64,000 nt of DNA from Aquabacterium parvum (GTDB lineage: Bacteria; Pseudomonadota; Gammaproteobacteria; Burkholderiales; Burkholderiaceae_C), in NCBI RefSeq assembly GCF_001447195.1, contig NZ_LFRI01000100.1:62001-126000 (forward strand), written 5' to 3'. Position numbers and translations under genes: made by a program. The notes under the pieces are model-generated. The model was not told where the DNA came from. It saw nothing but the letters and a program-made list of their open reading frames with translations, and did no database searches. This document shows positions 40,313 through 49,655 of this stretch, piece by piece; position 1 is the first letter of the stretch; the number at the start of each line of letters is the position of its first letter.

Positions 40313-40423
40313 GCATCCGCGCTCGGGATGGCCCTGGTGCTGCCCCGCACGACGCGCCAAGGCACACACCTTGCGTCGAACGAAGCCCCGCCCCCTCGGT
40401 GGGGTTTCGCACTTTGACCGACC

Positions 40424-40984
40424 ATGAACATCGACGCCGACGACTTCACCTTGCTGGGCCTGCCGCGCCGTTTTGCGCTGGAGCGCGCCCTGCTGGACAA
40501 CGCCTGGAAGGCGCTGCAGGCCAAGGTCCACCCCGATCGTTTCGCTGCCGAAGGTGGCGCCGCGCAAAGGCTGGCCATGCAGTGGGCTGTGCGCGTGAAC
40601 GAGGCCCATCAGCGCCTGAAAGACCCGCTCAAGCGCGCCGCCTACTTGTGCGAGCTCGCGGGTGCCCAGGTGCAGGCGCACGACAACACCGCCATGCCTG
40701 GCGACTTCCTGATGCAACAGATGACGTGGCGCGAGGCCCTGGAAGAAGCTGGCAATGCGGCCGAGGTCGAGGCTTTGTCGACCGAGGTGACGGCCCAGCG
40801 CCGCGCCCGGCTGGCCCGCGTGGGTGAGCTGCTCGATGGTGCAGCCGCGCACACCGACGGCACTGCTCAGGCGGCTCAGGCCGCCCAAGCTGCGCAGGAG
40901 GTGAGGGCGCTCATGTTCATCGACCGCCTGCTCGAAGAAGTCGACACCCGGCTGCAACGCTACGAAGACGAGGAAGGCGCCTGA
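40424..40984 (+). CDS. hscB: Hsc20 co-chaperone HscB
   Basis: 186-residue J-domain protein that brings IscU to HscA. HPD motif in KVHPDRFAAEGG, N-terminal J domain about 1-75, C-terminal three-helix IscU-binding domain about 95-180. The Ala/Gln-rich stretch TAQAAQAAQAAQEV (about 148) is a local expansion. A hairpin with CGAAGCCCC and GGGGTTTCG lies in the 111-base spacer after iscA. Confidence 0.94.
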   Translation: MNIDADDFTLLGLPRRFALERALLDNAWKALQAKVHPDRFAAEGGAAQRLAMQWAVRVNEAHQRLKDPLKRAAYLCELAGAQVQAHDNTAMPGDFLMQQMTWREALEEAGNAAEVEALSTEVTAQRRARLARVGELLDGAAAHTDGTAQAAQAAQAAQEVRALMFIDRLLEEVDTRLQRYEDEEGA

Positions 40985-40987
40985 CGC

Positions 40988-42856
40988 ATGGCCCTGCTGC
41001 AAATTTCCGAACCCGGGCAGTCGCCCGATCCGCACCAGCGCCGCATCGCCGTCGGCATCGACCTGGGCACCACGCACTCGCTGGTGGCCGCCGTGCGCAA
41101 TGGCGCCGCCGAATGCCTGCCCGATGAACAAGGCCGCGTGATCCTGCCTTCGGCCGTTCGCTACCTGGTCGATGCGCAAGGTCGCACGCGCCGCCAGATC
41201 GGCTTCGACGCCATCCATGCGCAGGCCGAAGACCCGCTCAACACGGTGGTGTCGGTCAAGCGCTTCATGGGCCGCCGCCTGGCTGATCTGCCCGACGCCG
41301 GCAAGCTGCCCTACCAGTTCGAAGACCAGCCTGGCATGGTCGGCGTCAAGACCGTGGACGGTGTGAAGTCGCCGGTCGAGGTCTCGGCCGAGATCCTGGC
41401 CAGCCTGCGCCAGCGCGCCGAAGACACCTTCAACGACGACCTGTTCGGTGCCGTCATCACGGTGCCCGCCTACTTCGACGACGCCCAGCGCCAGGCCACG
41501 AAGGACGCGGCCCAGATGGCCGGCATCAACGTGCTGCGCCTGCTCAACGAGCCCACGGCCGCTGCCATCGCCTATGGCCTGGACAACGGCTCCGAAGGCC
41601 TCTACGCCATCTACGACCTGGGTGGCGGCACCTTCGACATCTCGATGCTGCAACTCAGCCGTGGTGTGTTCGAGGTCGTGGCCACGGGCGGTGACTCGGC
41701 CCTGGGCGGCGACGACATCGACCACGTGCTGGCCGACGCGGCCCTGGCCGATGCCCGCATGGAGGCCGTCACGCCGCAGGACAAGCGCGCCGTGCTCGTG
41801 GCAGCTCGCCGTGCCAAGGAAAAGCTCTCCACCGATGGCAGCGTGCATTTCTCGTGTGCGCTGTCGGGCGGCATGGTCTCGACCACCATCACGCGTGAGC
41901 GCCTGAACGAGCTGGCCAAGCCGCTCATCGACAAGACGCTGGCTTCGGTCAAGCGCGTGCTGCGCGACGCCAAGGTCAAGCCCGACGAGGTCAAGGGCGT
42001 GGTCATGGTGGGGGGCTCGACCCGCATGCCCGCCGTGCGCGACGCCGTGGGCGCCTTCTTCGGCCAGGCCCCGCTGACCGACCTCAACCCCGATGAGGTG
42101 GTGGCGCTGGGCGCGGCCATCCAGGCCAACCAGCTCGCGGGCAACAACGTCAACGGTGAGCTGCTGCTGCTCGACGTGCTGCCGCTGTCGCTGGGCCTGG
42201 AAACCATGGGTGGCCTGGTCGAGCGCATCATCCCGCGCAACACCCCGATCCCGTCGGCCCGCGCGCAAGACTTCACCACCTTCAAGGACGGCCAGACCGC
42301 CTTGGCCGTGCACGTGGTGCAGGGCGAGCGCGAGCAGGTCGAGCACTGCCGCTCGCTGGCGCGCTTCGAGCTGCGCGGCATCCCGCCGATGGCCGCCGGT
42401 GCCGCGCGCATCCGCGTGAGCTTCCAGGTCGATGCCGATGGCCTGCTGAGCGTGTCGGCCAAAGAGCAGCTCTCCGGCGTGGAAGCCTCGGTTGTCGTCA
42501 AGCCCAGCTACGGCCTGAGCGACGAGCAGGTGGCCCACATGCTGCGCGAAGGCTTCACCACCGCCGCCGAAGACATGAAGGACCGCGCTCTGCGCGAAGC
42601 TCGCGTCGAAGCCGAGCGCATGCTCGAAGCCACGCGCACCGCCCTGGCCGCCGACGGCGACCTGCTGACCGCCGAACAACGTGCCGAGATCGATCAGCTC
42701 ATGGCCCAGATCGGTCAGCGCTGTGACCGCGGTGACTTGGTCGCGCTGGAAGCCGCCACCAAGGCCCTGGCCGACGGCACCGAGTACTTCGCGGCCGAGC
42801 GCATGAACCGCGGCATCCGCCAGGCGCTGGCTGGCCGCACGCTTGATCAGATCTGA
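40988..42856 (+). CDS. hscA: Fe-S assembly Hsp70 chaperone HscA
   Basis: 622-residue specialised DnaK homologue that releases clusters from IscU. Nucleotide-binding motifs [39 protein letters not shown], and [13 protein letters not shown]; substrate-binding domain with [13 protein letters not shown]. Starts three bases after hscB. The short N-terminal extension [16 protein letters not shown] is usual for HscA. Confidence 0.97.
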   Translation: MALLQISEPGQSPDPHQRRIAVGIDLGTTHSLVAAVRNGAAECLPDEQGRVILPSAVRYLVDAQGRTRRQIGFDAIHAQAEDPLNTVVSVKRFMGRRLADLPDAGKLPYQFEDQPGMVGVKTVDGVKSPVEVSAEILASLRQRAEDTFNDDLFGAVITVPAYFDDAQRQATKDAAQMAGINVLRLLNEPTAAAIAYGLDNGSEGLYAIYDLGGGTFDISMLQLSRGVFEVVATGGDSALGGDDIDHVLADAALADARMEAVTPQDKRAVLVAARRAKEKLSTDGSVHFSCALSGGMVSTTITRERLNELAKPLIDKTLASVKRVLRDAKVKPDEVKGVVMVGGSTRMPAVRDAVGAFFGQAPLTDLNPDEVVALGAAIQANQLAGNNVNGELLLLDVLPLSLGLETMGGLVERIIPRNTPIPSARAQDFTTFKDGQTALAVHVVQGEREQVEHCRSLARFELRGIPPMAAGAARIRVSFQVDADGLLSVSAKEQLSGVEASVVVKPSYGLSDEQVAHMLREGFTTAAEDMKDRALREARVEAERMLEATRTALAADGDLLTAEQRAEIDQLMAQIGQRCDRGDLVALEAATKALADGTEYFAAERMNRGIRQALAGRTLDQI

Positions 42857-42908
42857 CAAGGCGCTTCAACGCCCTCGACCGCCCCAGAGCCCCACACGAA
42901 GCCCCACC

Positions 42909-43247
42909 ATGCCCGTCATCAAGATCCTGCCCCACGCCACGCTGTGCCCGCAGGGCGCCGAGATCCAGGCCGCGCCCGGCACCAGCATCTGCGAAGCCCT
43001 GCTCGACAACCACATCGAGATCGAGCACGCCTGTGACATGAGCGCGGCCTGCACCACCTGCCACGTCATCGTGCGCCAGGGCTTCAACAGCCTCAACGAA
43101 ATCGAAGAGACCGAAGAAGACCTGCTCGACCGCGCCTGGGGCCTGGAGCCCAACTCGCGCCTGAGCTGCCAGGCCATCGTGGCCGGTCAGGACCTGACCG
43201 TGGAGATCCCCAAATACACGATCAACCACGCGAGAGAGAATCACTGA
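42909..43247 (+). CDS. fdx: ISC-type [2Fe-2S] ferredoxin
   Basis: 112-residue adrenodoxin-like ferredoxin that gives electrons for cluster assembly. Ligands are in EHACDMSAACTTCH (C-x5-C-x2-C) and LSCQAIV. ATG at 42909 gives the standard length; an open extension to 42843 overlaps hscA and is not needed. Last gene of the isc cluster; no iscX follows. Confidence 0.95.
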   Translation: MPVIKILPHATLCPQGAEIQAAPGTSICEALLDNHIEIEHACDMSAACTTCHVIVRQGFNSLNEIEETEEDLLDRAWGLEPNSRLSCQAIVAGQDLTVEIPKYTINHARENH

Positions 43248-43307
43248 CCCGGCCGGCTTGAGGCGGCCCGGTGCCGCTCCTTCCTGCACCCCTGAGGCTC
43301 AGTTCAC

Positions 43308-44033
43308 ATGACTCGCCAGATCTTTCTTGACACCGAAACCACGGGCCTGAGCCCCGAGTCCGGCGACCGCATCATCGAAATCGGTTGCGTGGAGATGGTC
43401 AACCGCCGCCTCACCGGCCGGCACCTGCACCACTACTTCAACCCCGAGCGTCCCAACCACGAAGACGCCGTGCGCATCCACGGCCTGACCGACGAGTTCC
43501 TGGCCGACAAACCGCTGTTCGCGTCGCTCGCCGACGAGATCGTCGAGTACTGCCGTGGCGCCGAGGTCATCATCCACAACGCGAGCTTCGACATCGGCTT
43601 CCTCGATGCCGAGCTCAAGCGCCTGGGCAAGGGCAAGTTCCGCGACCACGTCGCCGGGGTCATCGACAGCCTGGTCATGGCCCGCGATATGTTCCCGGGC
43701 AAAAGCAATTCGCTGGACGCGCTGTGCCGCCGCCTGGAGGTCGACAACACCCACCGCACGCTGCACGGCGCCTTGATGGACGCGGAGCTGCTGGCCGAGG
43801 TCTACATCAACATGACTCGGGGCCAGGACGCCCTGCTGATGGACACCGACGCGGGTGAAGGCGATGGCATGGGCGGCACGGTCGAAGCCGTGGCGGTGGA
43901 CTTCAGTGCCTTCGAGCTGCCTGTGCTGGCGCCAACGCCTGAAGAGGCCGAAGCCTTCGACAAGGCGTTGCAGGATCTCGACAAAGCTGCGGGCGGTGAG
44001 TGTGTTTGGAGAAAGCTAGAAGGTGTGGTATAG
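43308..44033 (+). CDS. dnaQ: DNA polymerase III epsilon subunit (proofreading 3'-5' exonuclease)
   Basis: 241-residue DnaQ. ExoI FLDTETTGLSPESGD, ExoII HNASFDIGFLD, ExoIII in HGALMDAELLAEVY, so the DEDDh set is complete. The C-terminal part is less conserved and binds the alpha subunit. Its TAG stop lies inside the -10 box of the following tRNA promoter. It is separate from the isc genes by 60 bases. Confidence 0.96.
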   Translation: MTRQIFLDTETTGLSPESGDRIIEIGCVEMVNRRLTGRHLHHYFNPERPNHEDAVRIHGLTDEFLADKPLFASLADEIVEYCRGAEVIIHNASFDIGFLDAELKRLGKGKFRDHVAGVIDSLVMARDMFPGKSNSLDALCRRLEVDNTHRTLHGALMDAELLAEVYINMTRGQDALLMDTDAGEGDGMGGTVEAVAVDFSAFELPVLAPTPEEAEAFDKALQDLDKAAGGECVWRKLEGVV

Positions 44034-44034
44034 T
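44006..44034 (+). promoter_or_regulatory. promoter of the tRNA-Val gene
   Basis: TTGGAG at 44006-44011 and TATAGT at 44029-44034, with a 17-base spacer, about 79 bases before the tRNA. It sits in the last codons of dnaQ. Confidence 0.65.
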
Positions 44035-44112
44035 TTTGGTCTTCGCTGATTGCTGAGGGCAGCAATGCACCAAGCAGTCAGCAGGTGGATCAAAAGTCCC
44101 GAAACCAGTTTC

Positions 44113-44187
44113 GGGCGGTTAGCTCAGCGGTAGAGCACTGCCTTCACACGGCAGGGGTCGCAGGTTCGAACCCTGCACCGCCCACCA
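44113..44187 (+). tRNA. tRNA-Val (CAC)
   Basis: 75-base cloverleaf: acceptor GGGCGGT/ACCGCCC, D arm AGCTCAGCGGTAGAGC, anticodon stem CTGCC/GGCAG with loop TTCACAC (anticodon CAC, reads GUG), T arm GCAGG-TTCGAAC-CCTGC and encoded CCA. It is the integration target of the 44228-46696 insert. Confidence 0.97.
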
Positions 44188-44227
44188 GAACAAACCTCGT
44201 GAATCGAAAGGTTCACGGGGTTTTTTC
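44143..44227 (+). repeat. 85-bp direct repeat, left copy (attachment site within tRNA-Val)
   Basis: Runs from the anticodon loop of the tRNA through its 3' end, CCA and terminator to the T-run. An identical copy lies at 46697-46781. The base just before the repeat differs between the copies (C here, T there), which sets the left border. This is the left att-like site of the insert. Confidence 0.9.
44192..44227 (+). terminator. tRNA-Val terminator
   Basis: Stem CCTCGTGAA/TTCACGGGG (one G-U pair) with an 8-base loop, followed by TTTTTT. Copied in the right repeat at 46746-46781. Confidence 0.85.
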
Positions 44228-44419
44228 ATTGCCATTTCAGTTCGAACTGTTTGGGCAATGGGGCTGCAGGCCGTTCTGAGGTGCAGAGCGGCCATTTCCG
44301 ATCGGTGTTCGGAGATCGGCAACAACTGGGAACGCTGTGTCACAGCTATCGCTCCGTTGGGGGCGTTGGCAACATTTCTTCCGCTGCTAGAGTTTCAGCC
44401 AAACTAACCAGGGGAAGAG

Positions 44420-45037
44420 ATGAGGCCGTTCATCGTCATCGGTGACAGGACCGATCACGGCGGCGTGGTCATTGGTTCGACCATGACCACCGACACGCAT
44501 GGCAAACGCTTGGCTCGCGTGGGCGACCAGGTTACCTGTCCGAAGAAGGGGCACGGCACCACGGTGATCGTCACGGGTGATCCGACGATGATCGTTGATG
44601 GTGCTCCCGTCGCCAGGCACGGGGACAAGTGCGCGTGTGGCGCGACATTGATTTCCAGCCAGGTGGTGTCGCGCGTGGGAGATGGTGGTGGCGGTGGTGG
44701 TGGAGCCCGTGCCAGCACCGGTGCGGCCTCCAGTTCATCTGCTCCGGTTGGCGCAAAGGCGGCGGGCCTCATCAGCTCTCTGCTACCCGAGAACCATGAG
44801 TACGACATTCACTTCGTTGTTCGTGACGAGCTCACTGGCCAGCCGTTACCCAGGGTGTCATACAAGATCACCCTGGAGGATGGCCGCTCCATCACAGGCG
44901 TCACAGACGATAAGGGGCTGACAGAAAAGATCAGCTCCAACACCAAACAAAAAGCGACATTGGAGGTTCATCACTATGGCGACGACGGTGACTGCGGAGC
45001 TGACGCCCAAGGCCGATACGACGCCTGCTGTTGCTGA
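44420..45037 (+). CDS. PAAR domain protein with C-terminal transthyretin-like extension (T6SS spike tip)
   Basis: 205 residues. The PAAR domain covers about 1-86 with GDRTDHGGVVI at the start, GHGTTVIVTGDPTMIVDGAPVA in the middle and the Cys/His metal-binding set C40, H69-type region and C71/C73 (ARHGDKCACG). A Gly-rich linker (88-96) leads to a beta-sandwich module about 125-186 (HFVVRDELTGQPLPRVSYKI, GVTDDKG), of the kind found at the end of VgrG and PAAR proteins, which link the spike to a cargo toxin. PAAR proteins sharpen the type VI spike. Its 3' end overlaps the peptidase gene by 62 bases. GGGGAAGAG precedes the ATG. Confidence 0.88.
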   Translation: MRPFIVIGDRTDHGGVVIGSTMTTDTHGKRLARVGDQVTCPKKGHGTTVIVTGDPTMIVDGAPVARHGDKCACGATLISSQVVSRVGDGGGGGGGARASTGAASSSSAPVGAKAAGLISSLLPENHEYDIHFVVRDELTGQPLPRVSYKITLEDGRSITGVTDDKGLTEKISSNTKQKATLEVHHYGDDGDCGADAQGRYDACCC

Positions 45038-45569
45038 GGTACCTGCGAAGGAAAAGAGTGGAGCCCAATGGGTGTCTCGCTTCCCCGGCAGTGCCAGCTT
45101 GAATGACCTTGAATCCACGTTCAAGGAAAAGGCGGAGAAGTTCATCTCTGCCATCAAGACCGCCGGCGGGTCTGTCAGCATTGCAGCGACCTATCGCCCG
45201 AGGGAGCGCGCCTACCTCATGCACTACGCTTCGAAAATCGCTCGTGGCGAGATCACGGCGGACAAGGTGCCTGCCATGGCTGGCGTGAACATCGATTGGG
45301 TTCATGACACGGATGATGCGTCGAAGGCCGCCGCCTCGGCCATGGCGAAGGGGTACACGATCGTGTACCCGCCCGCCTTGATTTCACGTCACACAGAACG
45401 CGCGGCGGTTGACATGACGATCACGGGCATCGTCGGTAAGAAAATCAAGAATGCGTCGGGCGAGGATGTCGAGATCAAGAAGCTCAGCGACCTCAATGCC
45501 GTCGGCGCAACCTATGGAGTGAACAAGCTTGTTTCAGATCCGCCTCACTGGTCCGACAACGGGCATTAA
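44976..45569 (+). CDS. M15-like zinc peptidase, probable T6SS peptidoglycan-cleaving effector
   Basis: 197 residues without signal peptide. About 30 residues of variable N-terminus lead to an M15/endolysin-type domain: ATYRPRERAYLMHY near 72, the zinc motif SRHTERAAVD with H139 and D146, and DPPHWSDNGH with H191. This is the SxHxxGxAxD … HW zinc pattern of M15 carboxypeptidases and phage endopeptidases, but the Gly of the motif is replaced (HTERAA). It should cut stem peptides of peptidoglycan after delivery to a target's periplasm. The start is fixed by GGAGG nine bases upstream, inside the PAAR gene. The adjacent exported protein is the likely immunity factor. Confidence 0.72.
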   Translation: MATTVTAELTPKADTTPAVAEVPAKEKSGAQWVSRFPGSASLNDLESTFKEKAEKFISAIKTAGGSVSIAATYRPRERAYLMHYASKIARGEITADKVPAMAGVNIDWVHDTDDASKAAASAMAKGYTIVYPPALISRHTERAAVDMTITGIVGKKIKNASGEDVEIKKLSDLNAVGATYGVNKLVSDPPHWSDNGH

Positions 45570-46086
45570 GTTGCTTGCGCTGTGGCTATGTGCCATGGCC
45601 ACGGGCATTGCCTCCGCATCGGATGCGCGCTACGCCATCGTCCAGATGGATGGTGCTGGACATGGCCATTTGATCGCCTCCGCGCCGCTCGCCAGGGGCG
45701 ATTCGGTGCACATGCAGTATCCCGCTGCAGCAGGGGGCAGCGCATGTTGCAAGCGCCTGATGGCGAGTGACTTCACAGAAGCCTCATCCGACGAACTGCT
45801 GGCAACGAACGAGGTCAGCGGAGAACGGGTCTTCGTCTACCGTGTTCGGGTTCCCCGACTTTGGTACGTGGCGCCATTCATTGGGGTCGCCGCGGTGGGC
45901 AAGAACATGAAAACGCGCAATGCGGGTGCTGAACTGGTGTCGGTGGATCGCGGCCAGGGCATCCGCCGAGCCGGGTTGTGTACGAGCGAAGAGGGCGTTC
46001 ATCTCATCGAGAGAGCGGGGGCATCCGAACGCACGCACCTGTACCGGTCTGTAGGTTACGCCATCGAGTCACCCACATGCCGTTGA
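45529..46086 (+). CDS. exported small protein, probable immunity protein for the M15-like effector
   Basis: 185 residues, no family recognised. A TTG start at 45529 is chosen: it has GGAG nine bases upstream and gives an N-terminus with two basic residues and the hydrophobic helix LLALWLCAMATGIASA with cleavage after ASA. The mature part is about 155 residues, with a Cys pair in SACCKRL and a third Cys near the end. The gene begins 41 bases inside the effector gene, so it is translated with it. A periplasmic protector fits an effector acting on peptidoglycan. This is inference from position, size and signal peptide. Confidence 0.6.
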   Translation: MFQIRLTGPTTGIKLLALWLCAMATGIASASDARYAIVQMDGAGHGHLIASAPLARGDSVHMQYPAAAGGSACCKRLMASDFTEASSDELLATNEVSGERVFVYRVRVPRLWYVAPFIGVAAVGKNMKTRNAGAELVSVDRGQGIRRAGLCTSEEGVHLIERAGASERTHLYRSVGYAIESPTCR

Positions 46087-46106
46087 TTCGCACTGGGGCC
46101 TGACTG

Positions 46107-46535
46107 GTGGAGCGCATCAAGAGGTTCGCTTTACAGCCCAGGGCGCCTGCGCGAGATCCGGACACGACGAGTACCGAGCTTTTGATGGATGGCAAGCCAA
46201 TCGGCATTGCCATTGAAGGCTTGCAACTCGTTGACCAATTCGACACAGGGCAAGGCTATCTGCTCGTTGCGGACTACAACGACCCGTGGGAAGAACTGAC
46301 CGTGGTGACCTTGTTGAGCAAGGGGCTCAAGCCCCTGGCAAGCAAGCTTTTGGGCAAGTTCGTTTACGTCTTTCCGTCCAGGACCTTTGCCGTCCAGCGC
46401 ATCGAAATCGATGGTGATGCATTGGTCCTTCTCGGAAGCAGCCCAGACGAAGGTCGCTATCGCGTGGAGGTCGCGGACGTGTGGACGTTGCGTGGACGCA
46501 GGCTGGGCGTGAAGGCCGTTTGGACGCCGACATGA
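46107..46535 (+). CDS. hypothetical protein, last gene of the effector island
   Basis: 142 residues with no signal peptide and no recognised fold; the middle (QLVDQFDTGQGYLLVADYND, TVVTLLSKGLKPL) suggests alternating beta strands. It starts with GTG at 46107, 21 bases after the preceding stop; an ATG at 46185 is in the same frame. It is cytoplasmic by prediction, so it could be an adaptor or chaperone for loading the effector, a second immunity protein, or unrelated cargo. Confidence 0.5.
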   Translation: MERIKRFALQPRAPARDPDTTSTELLMDGKPIGIAIEGLQLVDQFDTGQGYLLVADYNDPWEELTVVTLLSKGLKPLASKLLGKFVYVFPSRTFAVQRIEIDGDALVLLGSSPDEGRYRVEVADVWTLRGRRLGVKAVWTPT

Positions 46536-46696
46536 GCCTCTTGTGCCCAAGGGCGCGCACCCCTCGCGTTGGGACAATTTTGGGACACTGACACTTGGAT
46601 ATCGAAGGACAAACAAGTACACTGATGTACGCTAAGTGATTGTCGCTCTTGGAGTTTTTCTCTAAGTCGTTGATCTGAAAGACCGATTTTTTTGTT

Positions 46697-46781
46697 TTCA
46701 CACGGCAGGGGTCGCAGGTTCGAACCCTGCACCGCCCACCAGAACAAACCTCGTGAATCGAAAGGTTCACGGGGTTTTTTC
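46697..46781 (+). repeat. 85-bp direct repeat, right copy (tRNA-Val 3' fragment + terminator)
   Basis: Identical to 44143-44227. Here it lacks the 5' half of the tRNA, so it is not a working gene: the sequence just before is AT-rich and shows no acceptor or D arm. After the repeat one base is missing compared with the left copy (C-TTGCC against CA-TTGCC). The rest of the 330-base stretch 46536-46865 outside the repeat has no gene. Confidence 0.9.
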
Positions 46782-46865
46782 TTGCCAGTCATGGCGACGA
46801 AAGTTGCTTGAGCCCCCCATGTGGTGCACACGACGTGCCTTGGCAGCAAGCACTAAGATCCCGCC

Positions 46866-47414
46866 ATGCTGCTGGACCTCAACCGAAGCGCCCTCGTCCT
46901 GGTGGACTTCCAGTCCCGCTTGATGCCGGTGATCCACGATGCCGAGCGTGTGCTCGACGGCGCCGTTTTCCTGGCGCGCACGGCCCGTGAGCTGGATGTG
47001 CCGGTGCTGGGCACCGAACAGAACCCGCGCGCGCTGGGCCCCAACGACCCTCGCGTGAGCGAACTTTGTGACCGCACCTTGCCGAAGGCGCAGTTCAGCG
47101 CCGTAGCCGATGGCCTGCTGGCCGAGTTGATCTCGCTGGCGCCCCGTGCGCAGCAGGTGGTGCTGGCCGGCTGCGAAACCCACGTCTGCCTGCTTCAGAC
47201 CGCGCTGGAAGTCCAGCAGGCCGGCATCCAGGCCTTCGTGGTGGCCGAGGCCTGCGGCAGTCGCAGGCCTGAGGACAAGCGGGCGGCCCTGCAGCGCATG
47301 CAGCAGGTGGGTGTGACCTTGGTGTCGGCCGAGATGGTGGCCTTCGAGTGGCTGCGCTCCTGCGAGCACCCCGCCTTTCGGCAGGTGCTCGCGCTGATCA
47401 AGGCCAGGCCCTGA
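46866..47414 (+). CDS. isochorismatase-family hydrolase
   Basis: 182-residue cysteine hydrolase-like protein of the isochorismatase fold. The catalytic triad positions are D14 (LVLVDFQSRL), the Lys in LPKAQFSA near 76, and the Cys in AGCETHVCLLQT near 113, preceded by the non-proline cis-peptide region. The family includes nicotinamidases and unnamed hydrolases; substrate cannot be assigned. It starts at 46866, 84 bases after the right island repeat, and converges with tetR. Confidence 0.92.
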   Translation: MLLDLNRSALVLVDFQSRLMPVIHDAERVLDGAVFLARTARELDVPVLGTEQNPRALGPNDPRVSELCDRTLPKAQFSAVADGLLAELISLAPRAQQVVLAGCETHVCLLQTALEVQQAGIQAFVVAEACGSRRPEDKRAALQRMQQVGVTLVSAEMVAFEWLRSCEHPAFRQVLALIKARP

Positions 47415-47462
47415 GCGCGCGTTGATGCACCGTGATGCACTGCGGCGACGCGAGGTGCGTCA

Positions 47463-48077
47463 TCAAGGCTCGATGAGCACGCGCATCACGCGCTGCATCA
47501 CCCGCGTGACCGCGAGCTGGTTCAAGTCGGGCTGGCTGACGGTGAGCACCATCAGGCCATTGAACAGCGCACCCACCACCGTGGCGCGAGCTTCGATGTC
47601 GTCGGCGGGCAGCGAGTCGGCCGCAGGGCCCAGGGCCATGCGGATGAGCACCATGGCCTTGTTGCGGATCATCGTTTCGCTGCCCACCACGACCTCGGCG
47701 AGCTTCGGGTTGCGACTGGCCTCGGCCAGCACCTCGATGTTGAGCACTGCCTCGGCTTCTCGGTTGGGCTCCTGGAAGCTCTCTTCGATGCAGCCCAGCA
47801 TGGCGCTGGTCACGTCTTCGCCATCCAGCGTTTCCTGGATGCGGCGCACGATCTCATCGCGGTCGCGCTCGACGATGGCCGTGATCACATCGTCCTTGTT
47901 CTCGAACAGGTTGTAGATGTGCCCCGGGCTCATGCCTGCGGTTTTGGCGATCTCGGCCATCGAGGCGCCGTGAAAGCCCTTGCGGCGAAAGCACTCGGCA
48001 GCGGCATCGAGCACCTGCTGGCGGCGCGCCAGGGCTCGGTCGTTGAGGGCGTGGTCGGGGTTGAAGGCTGCGCACAT
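47463..48077 (-). CDS. TetR/AcrR family transcriptional regulator
   Basis: 204 residues. N-terminal HTH (ARRQQVLDAAAECFRRKGFHGASMAEIAKTAGMSPGHIYNLF-type region, about 17-60, with the motif MSPGHIYNLFENKDD) and a helical ligand-binding C-terminal domain. It is the last gene of the RND efflux operon, 32 bases beyond the outer-membrane gene. It most likely represses the operon through the palindrome at 54116, by analogy to AcrR/TtgR-type control. Confidence 0.92.
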   Translation of the reverse strand: MCAAFNPDHALNDRALARRQQVLDAAAECFRRKGFHGASMAEIAKTAGMSPGHIYNLFENKDDVITAIVERDRDEIVRRIQETLDGEDVTSAMLGCIEESFQEPNREAEAVLNIEVLAEASRNPKLAEVVVGSETMIRNKAMVLIRMALGPAADSLPADDIEARATVVGALFNGLMVLTVSQPDLNQLAVTRVMQRVMRVLIEP

Positions 48078-48109
48078 GGCTGGGAAGGGGGTGAGCGTGA
48101 GTTGGGGGC

Positions 48110-49654
<1,545 letters not shown>

Positions 49655-49655
49655 G

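Larger units (their letters stand above)
44228..46696. mobile_element. 2.47-kb tRNA-Val island carrying a PAAR effector-immunity module, no integrase
   Basis: Sequence between the two 85-bp direct repeats. It holds four plus-strand genes: PAAR protein, M15-like peptidase, exported small protein, unknown 142-residue protein. The last 100 bases before the right repeat are AT-rich (one 60-base line has 24 G/C). No integrase, transposase or excisionase gene is present, so the element depends on functions elsewhere or is the remnant of a larger island. The leading 192 bases (44228-44419) hold only the upstream region of the PAAR gene. Confidence 0.8.

Noticed and set aside
40330..40410. Terminator between iscA and hscB
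   Set aside because: The hairpin has no U-tract on the plus strand and the cluster is expected to be read through.
39881..42859. 992-codon minus frame opposite hscBA
   Set aside because: Shadow of hscB and hscA with the same composition signature; the plus-strand genes are certain.
44188..46696. Prophage or integrative element with its own integrase
   Set aside because: No integrase, excisionase, transposase or phage gene is present between the repeats.
46457..46849. Minus-strand open frame containing WWAVQGSNLRPLPCE
   Set aside because: This is the antisense translation of the tRNA-Val 3' fragment, a well-known false protein. The same applies to the frame at 44119-44343.
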